Part shown: positions 13,801 to 21,865 of the stretch, in pieces
How the letters are laid out: each line of letters opens with the position of its first letter
Position numbering within the stretch: position 1 is the first letter of the stretch
Origin: an uncultured Prevotella sp.
GTDB taxonomy: Bacteria > Bacteroidota > Bacteroidia > Bacteroidales > Bacteroidaceae
Assembly: GCA_900554835.1 (NCBI GenBank)
Contig: USJD01000009.1
Span: 1-40,622 of the forward strand
Length of the DNA: 40,622 bases
Reading direction: 5' to 3'
Translations under genes and position numbers: made by a program
The notes under the pieces: model-generated
Told to the model about the DNA's origin: nothing
Database searches by the model: none
What the model saw: only the letters and a program-made list of their open reading frames with translations

Positions 13801-14819
13801 TCATCGTCGAAGAATTCTTTCATGCCTCGCTTATACAAGTTGATCAATCTATCTTGCAAAGAAAAATAGTCATCGTACGCTGCACCTTTCCATAAAAGTT
13901 GCAATTCCTTAGAGTTATAGCGTTCATCTATGATTTTAGCCAAGAAGAGATTGACCAATTTATCAAAAGCATTCTCATGACTAGATATCGTATGCTTTCT
14001 CAAAATCAGCGCAAACTCATTATATTTTTTATCCAAAGAATATTCATCTATAGTCTGCAGATCAGCCACTCCGTAACTCTTGTTACCGATATTGAAAGCC
14101 TCAATACCAGGTTCCAACAAGCCACGAGTATTATAATCTTGCTTATAAGTCTGTTTCCAAACATTAAAGAAGTCTTCACTTCCTCCTTGTTGCTCTCGCA
14201 TTTCTCGGAAACTACGCAGATGGTTGTCCGTCTGCAAGTATTCATCATTATCTACCAAGGAAATGACATGATAGATATTTTCAAAACGATGAACCTTTTC
14301 ACCGTTTTTCTTATATTCTGGATAATCGGCAGAATAAAGACACAGATATTTAGCCCTGCGATAAGTATTGAAATAACGGAATAGTTGATCGCCATTGCGC
14401 ATCGTCTTTGCCCAATGCTTACGGAATTCATCATCCTTCTTATCGACATTAGCAGTCTTGCATTCGATAATAAGGTAAGGGTTTCCATTATTGTCTTTCA
14501 CCAAAATGTCACAATAACCTTTGTCATTTCCTGCATAGTTACGACCTTCCAACTTCAAGTGCTGGGGCAAATAACCACGATCAAAAAGTTGGGCTACACA
14601 CAGGAACACCACAAAGCTCTCATTCTGGTGTTCATCCATTGTTGTATTTCTATCAGCCTCCACTCCATCAGGGTAGATGAATTCTCCCGACACGAAATTA
14701 TACTCCAAATCGAATCCTTCATCAGCAGATCCGTAATGCTTTGTAAATACACCACATTTTGCAAAAAAACAAAAAGGTGGAGACAGTAGAACTTCCTTTA
14801 TATTATCTCTAGTAATCAT
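10818..14819 (-). CDS. Single-chain restriction-modification enzyme (nuclease, N6-adenine methylase, two TRDs)
   Basis: One 1333-residue chain carries all three restriction-modification functions. The N-terminus has a PD-(D/E)XK nuclease core with D104 (GYCDILV) and E119-C-K121 (YLIIECK). The middle is an HsdM-like methylase: FFTPMPIVRFL and DYACGAGHF near 470 for S-adenosylmethionine, and NPPY at 570-573, which marks N6-adenine methylation. The C-terminus holds two HsdS-like target recognition domains (about 965-1125 and 1150-1333), each ending in a coiled helix after IPLPPMD or IPVPSMD. No DEAD/helicase translocase is present, so it should cut without ATP, like type IIG or IIB enzymes. First gene of a three-gene operon. 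Confidence 0.9.
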   Translation of the reverse strand: MITRDNIKEVLLSPPFCFFAKCGVFTKHYGSADEGFDLEYNFVSGEFIYPDGVEADRNTTMDEHQNESFVVFLCVAQLFDRGYLPQHLKLEGRNYAGNDKGYCDILVKDNNGNPYLIIECKTANVDKKDDEFRKHWAKTMRNGDQLFRYFNTYRRAKYLCLYSADYPEYKKNGEKVHRFENIYHVISLVDNDEYLQTDNHLRSFREMREQQGGSEDFFNVWKQTYKQDYNTRGLLEPGIEAFNIGNKSYGVADLQTIDEYSLDKKYNEFALILRKHTISSHENAFDKLVNLFLAKIIDERYNSKELQLLWKGAAYDDYFSLQDRLINLYKRGMKEFFDDEVASVENWQIEDAFKFLTAKADEARDTIKKYFRRLKYFNNNPFAFLDVHNEQLFYKNAVILKDTISMLQDIYLTKNTDNQFLGDLFEGFLNRGVHQSEGQFFTPMPIVRFLVSSLPLRQIIESGEIPKAIDYACGAGHFLTEYARQIKPFIEEKMNLQNEHDPKAKEEKLNAECFKYFKEIVGIEKDYRLSKVSQVAAFMYGMDGIHIHYGDGLEETSDIKDHTYSVLVANPPYSVSGFMETLTEEDRENFTLSQYVSNIEKNNSIETFFIERAAQLLKSGGVAAIVLPSSILSKGGLYMRTRELLLKNFDIVSICSFGPNTFGQTNTSTVVLFLRRKSLEPDFAKHAQNRVDEWFKGNMADNGAYKDSEKLAAYIKHMGYSYGDYVKLLNNELTDTFLETDMAKDYVKALNIKKQGKNTASTSLAPEARKVREEAQKFVKGRSYKDLTPASKLLEERRYTLNFIREIEKEKLYYYLLAASNPQPVLVVQSPSDKEQEKKFLGYEWSNRKGDEGIHYLNTGKIKSSSSDDEEADDDTIEQIKGIDGIQTPMFDPLNLEDNTKLNAMIRQNFDRIDIDVLDELEHFVSQNELVDLLDFSRVEFDKIIKTVATLSYPRIETKFESVKLANIAPFVSTKVALSKIDVKTYVSTENMLQNRTGVQVFEGQPSIDKITEYQKGDILISNIRPYLKKIWKAEYNGGCSNDVLVFRNVKTNEVLDEYLYSVLSSDIFFDYMMVGKKGVKMPRGDKKMIPQFEIPLPPMDVQKKIVEECEKIDKAVAEDNEQIRNIEVTISKMMLEVEGDAQKIQKLCSAINPSKSDVNSLEKSMLVSFVEMSSVSNDGYIEQTVDKPLADVRKSSYTYFAEGDIIIAKITPCMENGKCALATGLKNGIGFGSSEFHVFRANAKLINNVYLFAYLNRKEIRSKAAEVMTGSSGHRRVPISFYEDLEIPVPSMDKQMLIAEKYKGLMKDIESLKQQIANASSRKQAILDKYLK

Positions 14820-14874
14820 TATCTATTTCGCTATTAAATGTATCTCTTCAGCAACCTCTTATTGAGGCTATCAG

Positions 14875-14918
14875 AAATTTACTGCAAATTTACAATAAAT
14901 TTCGGATAAATCAGCAAA
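14875..14918 (-). promoter_or_regulatory. Promoter inside a palindrome, driving the restriction-modification operon (site A)
   Basis: On the minus strand TAAATTTG (14892-14885) is a perfect -7 box, with TTTG (14918-14915) 22 bp upstream. The box is the centre of an imperfect palindrome running 14875-14904 (arms AAATTTACTG and CAATAAATTT), so a dimer bound there would cover the promoter. The same stretch also reads as three 11-bp direct units starting AATTT. A near-identical inverted copy lies at 15044-15069. Confidence 0.65.
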
Positions 14919-15035
14919 GCCGATAAAGAAAATTACAATTATTTTAAAGCCTTGAGATAAACTTATCAAAATCAACACCTTACAAAAGCAACGTTTATAT
15001 TGTACTTTCTCAAGAAACACCTATAAGAACTCATC

Positions 15036-15077
15036 CCATTCCGAATTTACTGTAAATTTGCAGTAAATTCGGAATGG
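15036..15077 (+). promoter_or_regulatory. 17-bp perfect inverted repeat with promoter box at centre (site B)
   Basis: CCATTCCGAATTTACTG (15036-15052) and its exact complement (15061-15077) surround an 8-bp centre TAAATTTG, which is itself a TAnnTTTG box on the plus strand. The inner 26 bp match site A with one mismatch, in inverted orientation. The box points rightward, antisense to the 3' end of the TonB-dependent receptor gene. It could be a second operator, an antisense promoter, one arm of an invertible segment, or a terminator for the receptor gene, though no T run follows. Confidence 0.6.
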
Positions 15078-15182
15078 AATAAGTAACAAGTCATGCATCC
15101 TTATTATATATAAATCAAGGAGTATCTTCATAAGAATCGTTACATTACAACTCGCATCATGCGCATCTACTTCGGCTTGATT

Positions 15183-17648
15183 TTAGAAGTGGAAGCGGAG
15201 ATCTACGCCACACTGGAAAGGATTGCCACGCTGGGCGAAGTATTCCTTGCTGCCAGTGGCGGCATTATCTACTGCAAAGGTATTGTAATGGGTATTCGTC
15301 AGATTGCGACCCCAGAAACTGATGAGGACCTTGCCTAAATCGGCATCCAGATGAGCACCTAAGACTGCATACAAATTCTGACAGTAACTGTTGGCCTGAT
15401 CCCAATAGGTCTTGCCTTGTGCATTGACATTGGCTCCTAAAGTGAGTGAACGGAGGAAACGGCAATCGGTATCAATACGATAATCGGCTGTAGCAGAAAG
15501 CGTATGCTGCGGAACATAAGGTACAAACTTGTCCTTGAAATCCTCAGCCTCGGCTCCTTCCCCACTCCGGTACTCATCAAATACGGCACGGGTATAACCA
15601 TAGTTCACCATCCAGTCTAAATGACCATTGAAGAGCTGACCTCTGAGCGCAGCCTCAATACCGCAACTGTGACTCTTGCCTGCATTGACCATCATTCGGC
15701 CAAAACCGTAATTACCTGCCATCACAGACAACTGTTGGTTCTTTACCTGCATATAGAAAGCACTGAGATCCAGATGAAGCGCATTCTCAAAGAGATTGAG
15801 ATGGGTTCCCAACTCGTAGTTCCAGCTCACTTCCGGTTCATAAGAGATCGTCTTATTCACCTTCTCATAATCCTCAGCAGAATGAGGAACATCATAATCA
15901 CCACGCATCGCAGCCTGACGGTTGGCATTCAATTCTGTCTGAAGAATATCGCTGAACATCTGGATGTTATAACCACCGGCACGATAACCCTTGCTGACTA
16001 CCGCATACACATTACTGCCATGGGAATCCAATCGCCAGGTGAGTCCCAACTTAGGCAACAGCTCTTCGAAATGATCGTGCGTGCGACCATCGAGCATACT
16101 GCGCAAAGTATAAGTAGCCTCCCTGCCCATCACGTTCGCCTTCATACTCATATAGGCAGAACTTTCGTAATGAATGGAGGTAAGCATATAATCATATCGC
16201 AAACCCAAGGTAAGGGAAAGCGAAGAAGATAAATCGAAAAGGCTCTCGTGATAGAAACCGAGATTGGACTGAGGCGTATGATACAATCCTGGCGCACCCA
16301 TGGAAACCTCCATGCCTACTCCACCAGCTTGTTCTATTGCTCGCTGAGCGGCAGCCTGGGCTGCAGCTGCAGGCATTCCCTGGGCTATCATCCTGCCTGC
16401 CATCGCCTGCACCATCGCATTATACATCTGGCGCTGGATGGCATTGCCGATAGGCGCCGTCATCGCTTCATCAAAGAACACCGGTCCGTTGGTCTTCAAC
16501 CACTGTTGGGAGAAGAAAGCACCTAATGTCCAATGCCAGAATCCGCCCACAGCCTGCTTGCCCTTGAAGGTAAACTCCTGAGTAAAGGAATTCTGCAACT
16601 GCTGCTGAAGGATGCGCATATAGTCAGCCGGAAGATAATCCTGATCCATCAGCATATGGTCTTTCACATACTGATAACTCGAAACGGAAGTGAAATCGAA
16701 AAGATTTCCCTGACGGGTGAGTCGCAAACCGGAAATCAGATTGTTGCGGCGATAGATGCCTGCAAAGGTGGAGGCTGGACGGTCGGTGTTGCCTGTAGCA
16801 AGATCCAGACGACCATAAGGAAATCCATTCTGATCTACATACTGATAATTGGCGAGAACATCAACATCCCAACCGGCATTCAGACGGGTTTTTACAAGCA
16901 GTTTTCCGCCCGCCTCATTCATCTTGTCTGCCCTTTCCCCAGTAAAAGAATTGCGGAAGAAACCGTTCTGTCCATCATAAAAACCAGCCAAAGAGAAGGC
17001 TGTCTTCTCATTCACCTTATTATAATGAGCTACCTCAAAATTGCGATAGCTGCGACTGCCATAGCCCAATTTCACATCCGTACCCTGATAGTTAAAAGGA
17101 TTGCGGGAATACATTCTGACGAGTCCGCCCTCTGTATTCTGTCCATAAAGAGTGCCCTGCGGTCCACGGAGCACATCCACACGGCTCAGCTGGTAATTGT
17201 GGAGATTGAAGGCAGACTTGCTCATCACCGGGATATCATCCATATAGATGCCCACAGAAGGACTGTTGACACGACTGCCGATGCCACGCACATAGACGGA
17301 AGACGACAAGCGGCTACCGTAATTAGGCATCACAAAATTAGGGATATACTGGGAGAGTTCACGCAAATCGTGAACACCAAGTTTGTGAATCTGAAAACTG
17401 CTGAGAGAACTGCTGCTCAAAGCCTGCTGACGGAGGCGACGGGTTTCCTTGGGTTGGGAAACGACTACTATCTCATCAATATCAAATACCTTACTGCTAT
17501 CCGCAAATACACTCTCTGGACTGACCGAATGACCATTGGCGGCACAGTCTGGATGCATACTTTCCGCATTAGCCAGATATTCATTTTCTGCATTTGCAGA
17601 CAGGAAATTAGCAGCTAAAGATGCGGTTATCAAAAATTTAAAATACAT
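15183..17648 (-). CDS. TonB-dependent outer-membrane receptor
   Basis: An 821-residue receptor with signal peptide MYFKFLITASLAANFLSANA, a TonB-box-like DEIVVVS near residue 58, a plug domain with YVRGIGSR, VDVLRGPQGTLYGQNTEGG, then a beta-barrel ending in FHF. It lacks the carboxypeptidase-like N-terminal domain of SusC-type receptors and has no SusD partner next to it, so it is closer to siderophore, heme or vitamin receptors. The substrate cannot be named. Residues about 392-450 hold an Ala/Met/Gln-rich, probably helical insertion that is unusual in a barrel. A single-gene unit with its own promoter. Confidence 0.92.
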   Translation of the reverse strand: MYFKFLITASLAANFLSANAENEYLANAESMHPDCAANGHSVSPESVFADSSKVFDIDEIVVVSQPKETRRLRQQALSSSSLSSFQIHKLGVHDLRELSQYIPNFVMPNYGSRLSSSVYVRGIGSRVNSPSVGIYMDDIPVMSKSAFNLHNYQLSRVDVLRGPQGTLYGQNTEGGLVRMYSRNPFNYQGTDVKLGYGSRSYRNFEVAHYNKVNEKTAFSLAGFYDGQNGFFRNSFTGERADKMNEAGGKLLVKTRLNAGWDVDVLANYQYVDQNGFPYGRLDLATGNTDRPASTFAGIYRRNNLISGLRLTRQGNLFDFTSVSSYQYVKDHMLMDQDYLPADYMRILQQQLQNSFTQEFTFKGKQAVGGFWHWTLGAFFSQQWLKTNGPVFFDEAMTAPIGNAIQRQMYNAMVQAMAGRMIAQGMPAAAAQAAAQRAIEQAGGVGMEVSMGAPGLYHTPQSNLGFYHESLFDLSSSLSLTLGLRYDYMLTSIHYESSAYMSMKANVMGREATYTLRSMLDGRTHDHFEELLPKLGLTWRLDSHGSNVYAVVSKGYRAGGYNIQMFSDILQTELNANRQAAMRGDYDVPHSAEDYEKVNKTISYEPEVSWNYELGTHLNLFENALHLDLSAFYMQVKNQQLSVMAGNYGFGRMMVNAGKSHSCGIEAALRGQLFNGHLDWMVNYGYTRAVFDEYRSGEGAEAEDFKDKFVPYVPQHTLSATADYRIDTDCRFLRSLTLGANVNAQGKTYWDQANSYCQNLYAVLGAHLDADLGKVLISFWGRNLTNTHYNTFAVDNAATGSKEYFAQRGNPFQCGVDLRFHF

Positions 17649-17674
17649 AATTAACCTGATTTTGTTTTCGGCTG

Positions 17675-17682
17675 CAAAGGTA
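17675..17682 (-). promoter_or_regulatory. Promoter -7 box of the TonB receptor gene
   Basis: On the minus strand TACCTTTG (17682-17675) matches TAnnTTTG, 27 bp upstream of the start codon. A -33 TTTG is not visible. Confidence 0.6.
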
Positions 17683-17764
17683 CAAAGATTATCCCGAAAG
17701 GATTATCCTTATAAATTAGGAAATCTGCGAAAATCAAAAAATCAGACAGAAATCAGGAAATCAG

Positions 17765-17811
17765 ACTGAACCTGATAAAGCTGAAAAACTGAACCTGGTA
17801 AAGCTGGAAAT
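17765..17811. repeat. Two 23-bp imperfect tandem repeats
   Basis: ACTGAACCTG-type units begin at 17765 and 17788, with two substitutions in 23 bp. They sit in a stretch rich in AAATCAG copies (about 17735-17845) between two leftward genes. No function is evident. Confidence 0.6.
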
Positions 17812-17847
17812 CTGAACGAATCAGGTAAATCAGGAAATGAGAGTATA

Positions 17848-18801
17848 TCAGGAATTTCGCTTAAGATAAGCCCGGATGGCATACCAGAAATACGCTATTA
17901 AAATAATATAACCAACAGTATATAACGTACTGATACTGAATATAATATAATCTAAGGCACACATACCCATCAGACCACCCAAATAGAGTATTCCTTCACC
18001 CAAAGTAAGACGGTTTTTCACTTCATCCACACAGGCAATGGCAAGTATGAGTATCGCCCATACGGATGCCAAGAAGAAGCCCAACACCTTAGGCACGGCA
18101 AAAGGATTGAGCGTTGGATGGAAATAGAAATGACGCCATACCTCAGGCATATAGGTCTGAATCGTGGCATAGAAAGCAGCAGACAGCGATACCATCAGCA
18201 CAAGGGCTGTAGGATAAGGTGAGTCGATATCATTGAAATGCACGATAGGCGCATTTCTCGTAAAGATCTTCTTCACCAGATAACACACTCCTATCAACAC
18301 AAAAACGATCAGGAAGATGAGCAGGTGGGTATTGCTGAATACCATGATAAATTGGGAAATGGGATCATCAGGCACTACCTTAGGAAGCATATTGGACTCA
18401 TGTGTCCAACCGAATACATTGTCCTCTGTAGCCAACTGAATCCAAACTGAATCCACACGATCCTGCGGAATCATCCTGATATCGGAAACCACCAGAAGAC
18501 AGTGCTGCATCACTGCGAAAGAATCGATGGCAAGATGGTTGACGTATTCCTCCGGCTGCTGCTTGATAAGCATCAGAGAATCTGCTGCCACCACGAAATT
18601 GTAGCGGTAGGTATAATGATGCGTAGAAGAAAAAGAAATCGAATCGCGCTGGCGATCACTGTATTCCACCAGTGCTGCATGCTGTCCCTTCGTACTGTGA
18701 CGGTGATAACAACTGGTTACAAAGAAAAGCACAAAGACCATCAGCATGCCCGTGAGGACATACTGACAGCCTTTTCTCATATCGGATAACTTTAACTTCA
18801 T
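17848..18801 (-). CDS. Membrane lipoprotein of unknown function
   Basis: A 317-residue protein. It begins with a basic segment and a hydrophobic stretch ending in the lipobox-like VTSC (Cys about residue 31), then a soluble region of about 120 residues. Then come five or so membrane segments, beginning near HLLIFLIVFVLIGVCYLV and including PTALVLMVSLSAAFYA and the C-terminal hydrophobic pairs. The family is not recognised. The ATG at 18801 is used. An earlier GTG at 18843 and a later ATG at 18780 are alternatives, and the last gives the cleanest signal peptide. It follows the RlhA-like gene with almost no gap and is probably the third gene of the metA operon. Confidence 0.75.
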   Translation of the reverse strand: MKLKLSDMRKGCQYVLTGMLMVFVLFFVTSCYHRHSTKGQHAALVEYSDRQRDSISFSSTHHYTYRYNFVVAADSLMLIKQQPEEYVNHLAIDSFAVMQHCLLVVSDIRMIPQDRVDSVWIQLATEDNVFGWTHESNMLPKVVPDDPISQFIMVFSNTHLLIFLIVFVLIGVCYLVKKIFTRNAPIVHFNDIDSPYPTALVLMVSLSAAFYATIQTYMPEVWRHFYFHPTLNPFAVPKVLGFFLASVWAILILAIACVDEVKNRLTLGEGILYLGGLMGMCALDYIIFSISTLYTVGYIILIAYFWYAIRAYLKRNS

Positions 18802-18848
18802 CTGTATTTTATTATATGATTCTTCTGAATAGAACCTGCTCACGATGA

Positions 18849-20825
18849 TCAGTTTGACTCAGCATAGACATTCATCTGACATTCCTTGCAGACAAACTCC
18901 AGACGGAATCTTCTGCCATCGCCTAACACCAGCGAAAGCGGTTCTTTCCATGTAGGTTTCTTTCCCCCACGCTTCACGCAATATCCTAAGGAATAGCGGA
19001 TGCAATGGCGGCACTGCATGATGAGCGATTCTTCCTTGAGTTTATTAGCACCCAGTTCGAATGCAGGCTGGATTTCTTCGAGTCCATGCTTCTTGTAGAA
19101 ATCTACCGCAGCTTCATTGGCTATATTATAGGTGTATCTCCATTTACCATATTCCGGTTGCCAGGTTAATTCCTTCTGGCTCTCAGCTTTGCGCTCGCCC
19201 GGCTGATCCAATCTGTAAGGACTGGCAAAGAATTTTCTGTCCATACCAGAAATCAGCGAACGGTCGAGTTCATCTGCTATTCTCTGATCGAGTTTTTGAA
19301 TCAATTCCCGACGAACATTTGAAAGCACACTGTTAGGGATGAACCCATCGGCAATATCATCCTTGAGAACTACATTTTTACATTCATATTTGGACTCACC
19401 GAACTTGCTCATCTGCGCAATCATATTATCATGCTGAGAGCGTTTGGCACGCTGCAGTTGCATAGGTGTAAAGACCTCTGCTGCCTTGTAATACAAGCCC
19501 TGCTCTACGCTCTTGAAGATATTGGCAGTGGCAAGGAATCCTTCTACTACTTCATCCTTATCCTCGTCCTTTTCCAACACAGGTCGGAGTTCGATAAAGA
19601 GCGGAATACGGCGTTCGGCTGTCTTACGTGCCAGAAGTTGTTCGAAAGCCTGGTCGTTGTTGCGATACAAAGCCATACCCGGTCTGAGGTTTTCCGGCAT
19701 ACGGAAAGGGAAAAGGCGGTTGCCCGCAACCTTGTTGACACGGAATCCCTCCAGTTCGCGCTCATCATTGATGAAACAGAGTCCGTCGCCATTGGCAAAA
19801 CTGGCTACTGTAGCCACATTGAATGATACATTTCCTCGGATTTCCTTCACCTTACCTACGTATTCACCGATAGCCTTCGGTGTATCGAAGGAGGAAATAT
19901 CAGGCTGTCTGCCATGCAGGAAATAGTTGGTAAAACCGCGGTTGAAAGTTTTCTTCAGATTCGGAACGAAATTATATTCCACATGTCCTCGCGAAGCACG
20001 TCGGTATTCACGTGGATATTTAGCTACGATTTCATCCAATTTCTTGTTATAGGCAGCCACCACGTTTTTCACATAAGTGATATCCTTGAGTCTGCCCTCT
20101 ATCTTGAAAGAAGAAGCTCCGGCATCAGCCAGATCCTTCAGATAATCTAACTGACAGAGATCCTTGAGCGACAGGAGATAGCGCTGGTGCTCTATCGTCT
20201 GATTGTCGGCATCCACCAGGTCAAACTTCATACGGCAGAACTGGGCACATTCACCACGGTTGGCAGAACGGGAGAAGCATTTTTCGGATGCATAGCAGAC
20301 TCCGGAATAACTGACACAGAGAGCACCATGCACGAAGACTTCAATCTCCCTGTCAGGAATGGCATTGTGGATGGCTTTGATTTCATCCAGTGACAGTTCA
20401 CGTGCAAGGACCACTCGCTTGAAACCGATCTGAGTCAACCACAAAGCTTTCTCTGGAGTTCGAGTATCGCATTGGGTACTGCTATGTAACTCCCTCTTCC
20501 ACAAACCTTTAGCTCTTACCTCCCAAAGGAGTCCCATATCCTGCAGCAAGAGTGCATCAACACCAATCTCATCCAACTGGGAAATCATCTTGAGCGTATC
20601 TTCCAATTCAGAATCATAGATGATGGTATTGACGGTAACGTGAACCTTGGCACCAAACTGATGGGCGTAATCACAGAGTTGCTTGATATCCTCGATAGAG
20701 TTGCCTGCAGCAGCACGTGCACCGAAGCGTGGAGCACCGATATAGACGGCGTCTGCTCCATGATCGATGGCAGCTATACCGCATTCTAAATTTTTGGCAG
20801 GAGCCAATAATTCCAATGTTCTCAT
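18849..20825 (-). CDS. rlhA: U32 family protein, probable 23S rRNA C2501 hydroxylation protein (RlhA-like)
   Basis: A 658-residue U32-family protein, close in length to E. coli RlhA (YdcP, 653). The barrel start LELLAPAKNLECGIAAIDHGADAVYIG and the U32 signature EVFVHGALCVSYSGVC are present, with a Cys cluster (C at SGVC, KCFS, GECAQFC) that should hold an iron-sulfur centre. The C-terminal region has a second Cys group (CRHCIRYSLGYC and CKEC). RlhA uses prephenate-derived chemistry to hydroxylate C2501 of 23S rRNA. Other U32 proteins modify tRNA or ubiquinone precursors, so the exact substrate is inferred from length. It starts 3 bp after metA ends, so they are co-transcribed. Confidence 0.8.
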   Translation of the reverse strand: MRTLELLAPAKNLECGIAAIDHGADAVYIGAPRFGARAAAGNSIEDIKQLCDYAHQFGAKVHVTVNTIIYDSELEDTLKMISQLDEIGVDALLLQDMGLLWEVRAKGLWKRELHSSTQCDTRTPEKALWLTQIGFKRVVLARELSLDEIKAIHNAIPDREIEVFVHGALCVSYSGVCYASEKCFSRSANRGECAQFCRMKFDLVDADNQTIEHQRYLLSLKDLCQLDYLKDLADAGASSFKIEGRLKDITYVKNVVAAYNKKLDEIVAKYPREYRRASRGHVEYNFVPNLKKTFNRGFTNYFLHGRQPDISSFDTPKAIGEYVGKVKEIRGNVSFNVATVASFANGDGLCFINDERELEGFRVNKVAGNRLFPFRMPENLRPGMALYRNNDQAFEQLLARKTAERRIPLFIELRPVLEKDEDKDEVVEGFLATANIFKSVEQGLYYKAAEVFTPMQLQRAKRSQHDNMIAQMSKFGESKYECKNVVLKDDIADGFIPNSVLSNVRRELIQKLDQRIADELDRSLISGMDRKFFASPYRLDQPGERKAESQKELTWQPEYGKWRYTYNIANEAAVDFYKKHGLEEIQPAFELGANKLKEESLIMQCRHCIRYSLGYCVKRGGKKPTWKEPLSLVLGDGRRFRLEFVCKECQMNVYAESN

Positions 20826-20828
20826 ATC

Positions 20829-21746
20829 TTACTGAATATCGTCAATATTATAAGGAGTCTCCTGGTAAACATAATAGTTGATCCAGTTGCTGTAGAAGAG
20901 ATTGGCATGTGCACGCCATGTAACCAATGGAGCCTCGTTAGGATCGTCGTGATAATAATAATTCTTTGGCAGTTCGACATCATCGCGCTTGCCCATATCG
21001 CGCTTATACTCCTTGTCGAGTGTATTTGGCGCATATTCAAGATGACCGGTGACGAAGAACTCACGGCCCCCTCTTGCCATCACGATGCTCACACCGCTTT
21101 CAGGAGATTCTGCAATAATGTCAAGTCCTGGTACCTTCTCAATATCCTCGCGTCTCACTTCTGTATGACGGCTGTGAGGCATGGCAAAGACATCATCAAA
21201 GCCTCTGAAGATAGGCTGTGACATATCCAGCGGTTTCTGCTGGAAGATACCGAACATCTTCTTCTCCAACGGATATTTTGGTACGCCATAGAAATGATAA
21301 AGTCCTGCCTGAGCGCCCCACCAGATATAGAGCGTGGAAGTGACATGAGTACGTGCCCAATCGAAAATCTGCATGATTTCCGGCCAGTACTCTACATCCT
21401 CGTATGCCATCGTCTCTATCGGAGCACCCGTAACAATCATACCATCAAACTTCTGCTTGGAGAGTTCGGCAAAGTCCTTATAGAACATCATCATGTGTTC
21501 GATAGGAGTATTCTTAGGGGTATGACTCTTGAGTTTCATGAAATAGACCTCAAGCTGCAAAGGCGTATTGGACAACAGTCGCACGAGGTCGGTCTCCGTA
21601 GTTATCTTCAGCGGCATCAGGTTGAGAACCACGATTTTAAGTGGACGAATTTCCTGGCTGTGTGCCCGGCTCTCGTCCATCACAAAGATATTCTCATGCT
21701 TCAGCAACTCGATGGCTGGCAATTTATCTGGTAATCTTAATGGCAT
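20829..21746 (-). CDS. metAA: Homoserine O-acyltransferase, MetA family, with catalytic Cys142 replaced by Trp
   Basis: A 305-residue MetA-family protein, full length and colinear with E. coli MetA. The family transfers an acyl group to homoserine, the first committed step of methionine synthesis. Glu111 (TGAPIE) is the residue linked to acetyl-CoA use; succinyltransferases have Gly. His235 and Glu237 (GHLEY) of the catalytic triad are intact. The nucleophile position 142, normally Cys in YICW(A/G)AQAGL, reads TGG (Trp) at 21321-21323, giving YIWWGAQAGL. One base change from TGC explains it. As written, the enzyme should lack the acyl-enzyme nucleophile. A sequencing error, a recent inactivating mutation or an altered mechanism are possible. 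Confidence 0.9.
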   Translation of the reverse strand: MPLRLPDKLPAIELLKHENIFVMDESRAHSQEIRPLKIVVLNLMPLKITTETDLVRLLSNTPLQLEVYFMKLKSHTPKNTPIEHMMMFYKDFAELSKQKFDGMIVTGAPIETMAYEDVEYWPEIMQIFDWARTHVTSTLYIWWGAQAGLYHFYGVPKYPLEKKMFGIFQQKPLDMSQPIFRGFDDVFAMPHSRHTEVRREDIEKVPGLDIIAESPESGVSIVMARGGREFFVTGHLEYAPNTLDKEYKRDMGKRDDVELPKNYYYHDDPNEAPLVTWRAHANLFYSNWINYYVYQETPYNIDDIQ

Positions 21747-21773
21747 TTTTTATCCTTTCTTTGTATTTTTCTG

Positions 21774-21781
21774 CAAAGTTA
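21774..21781 (-). promoter_or_regulatory. Promoter -7 box of the metA operon
   Basis: On the minus strand TAACTTTG (21781-21774) matches TAnnTTTG exactly, 28 bp before the start codon. GGAT (in AAAGGATAAAAA) precedes the ATG. The intact promoter argues that the gene was recently functional. Confidence 0.65.
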
Positions 21782-21831
21782 CTGTAAAAATCTGACTTAG
21801 CGAAAAAAAAGAGGATTTTTTTTATAAAACA

Positions 21832-21865
21832 GAAAATGTGTTGAACAGTTGTTCAACACATTTTC
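21832..21865 (-). terminator. Hairpin terminator after the M13 peptidase gene
   Basis: A perfect 15-bp stem (GAAAATGTGTTGAAC 21832-21846, complement 21851-21865) with a 4-nt loop AGTT. On the minus strand, A/T-rich sequence follows. It separates the peptidase gene from the metA promoter. Confidence 0.7.

Noticed and set aside
15036..15077. Simple terminator of the TonB receptor gene
   Set aside because: The stem is strong but no T run follows on the minus strand. The match to the operon promoter site is a better explanation. A terminator role is not fully excluded.
16533..17618. Long rightward open frame antisense to the TonB receptor
   Set aside because: The leftward frame has a signal peptide, plug motifs and barrel end. 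The antisense frame has none and no start signals.
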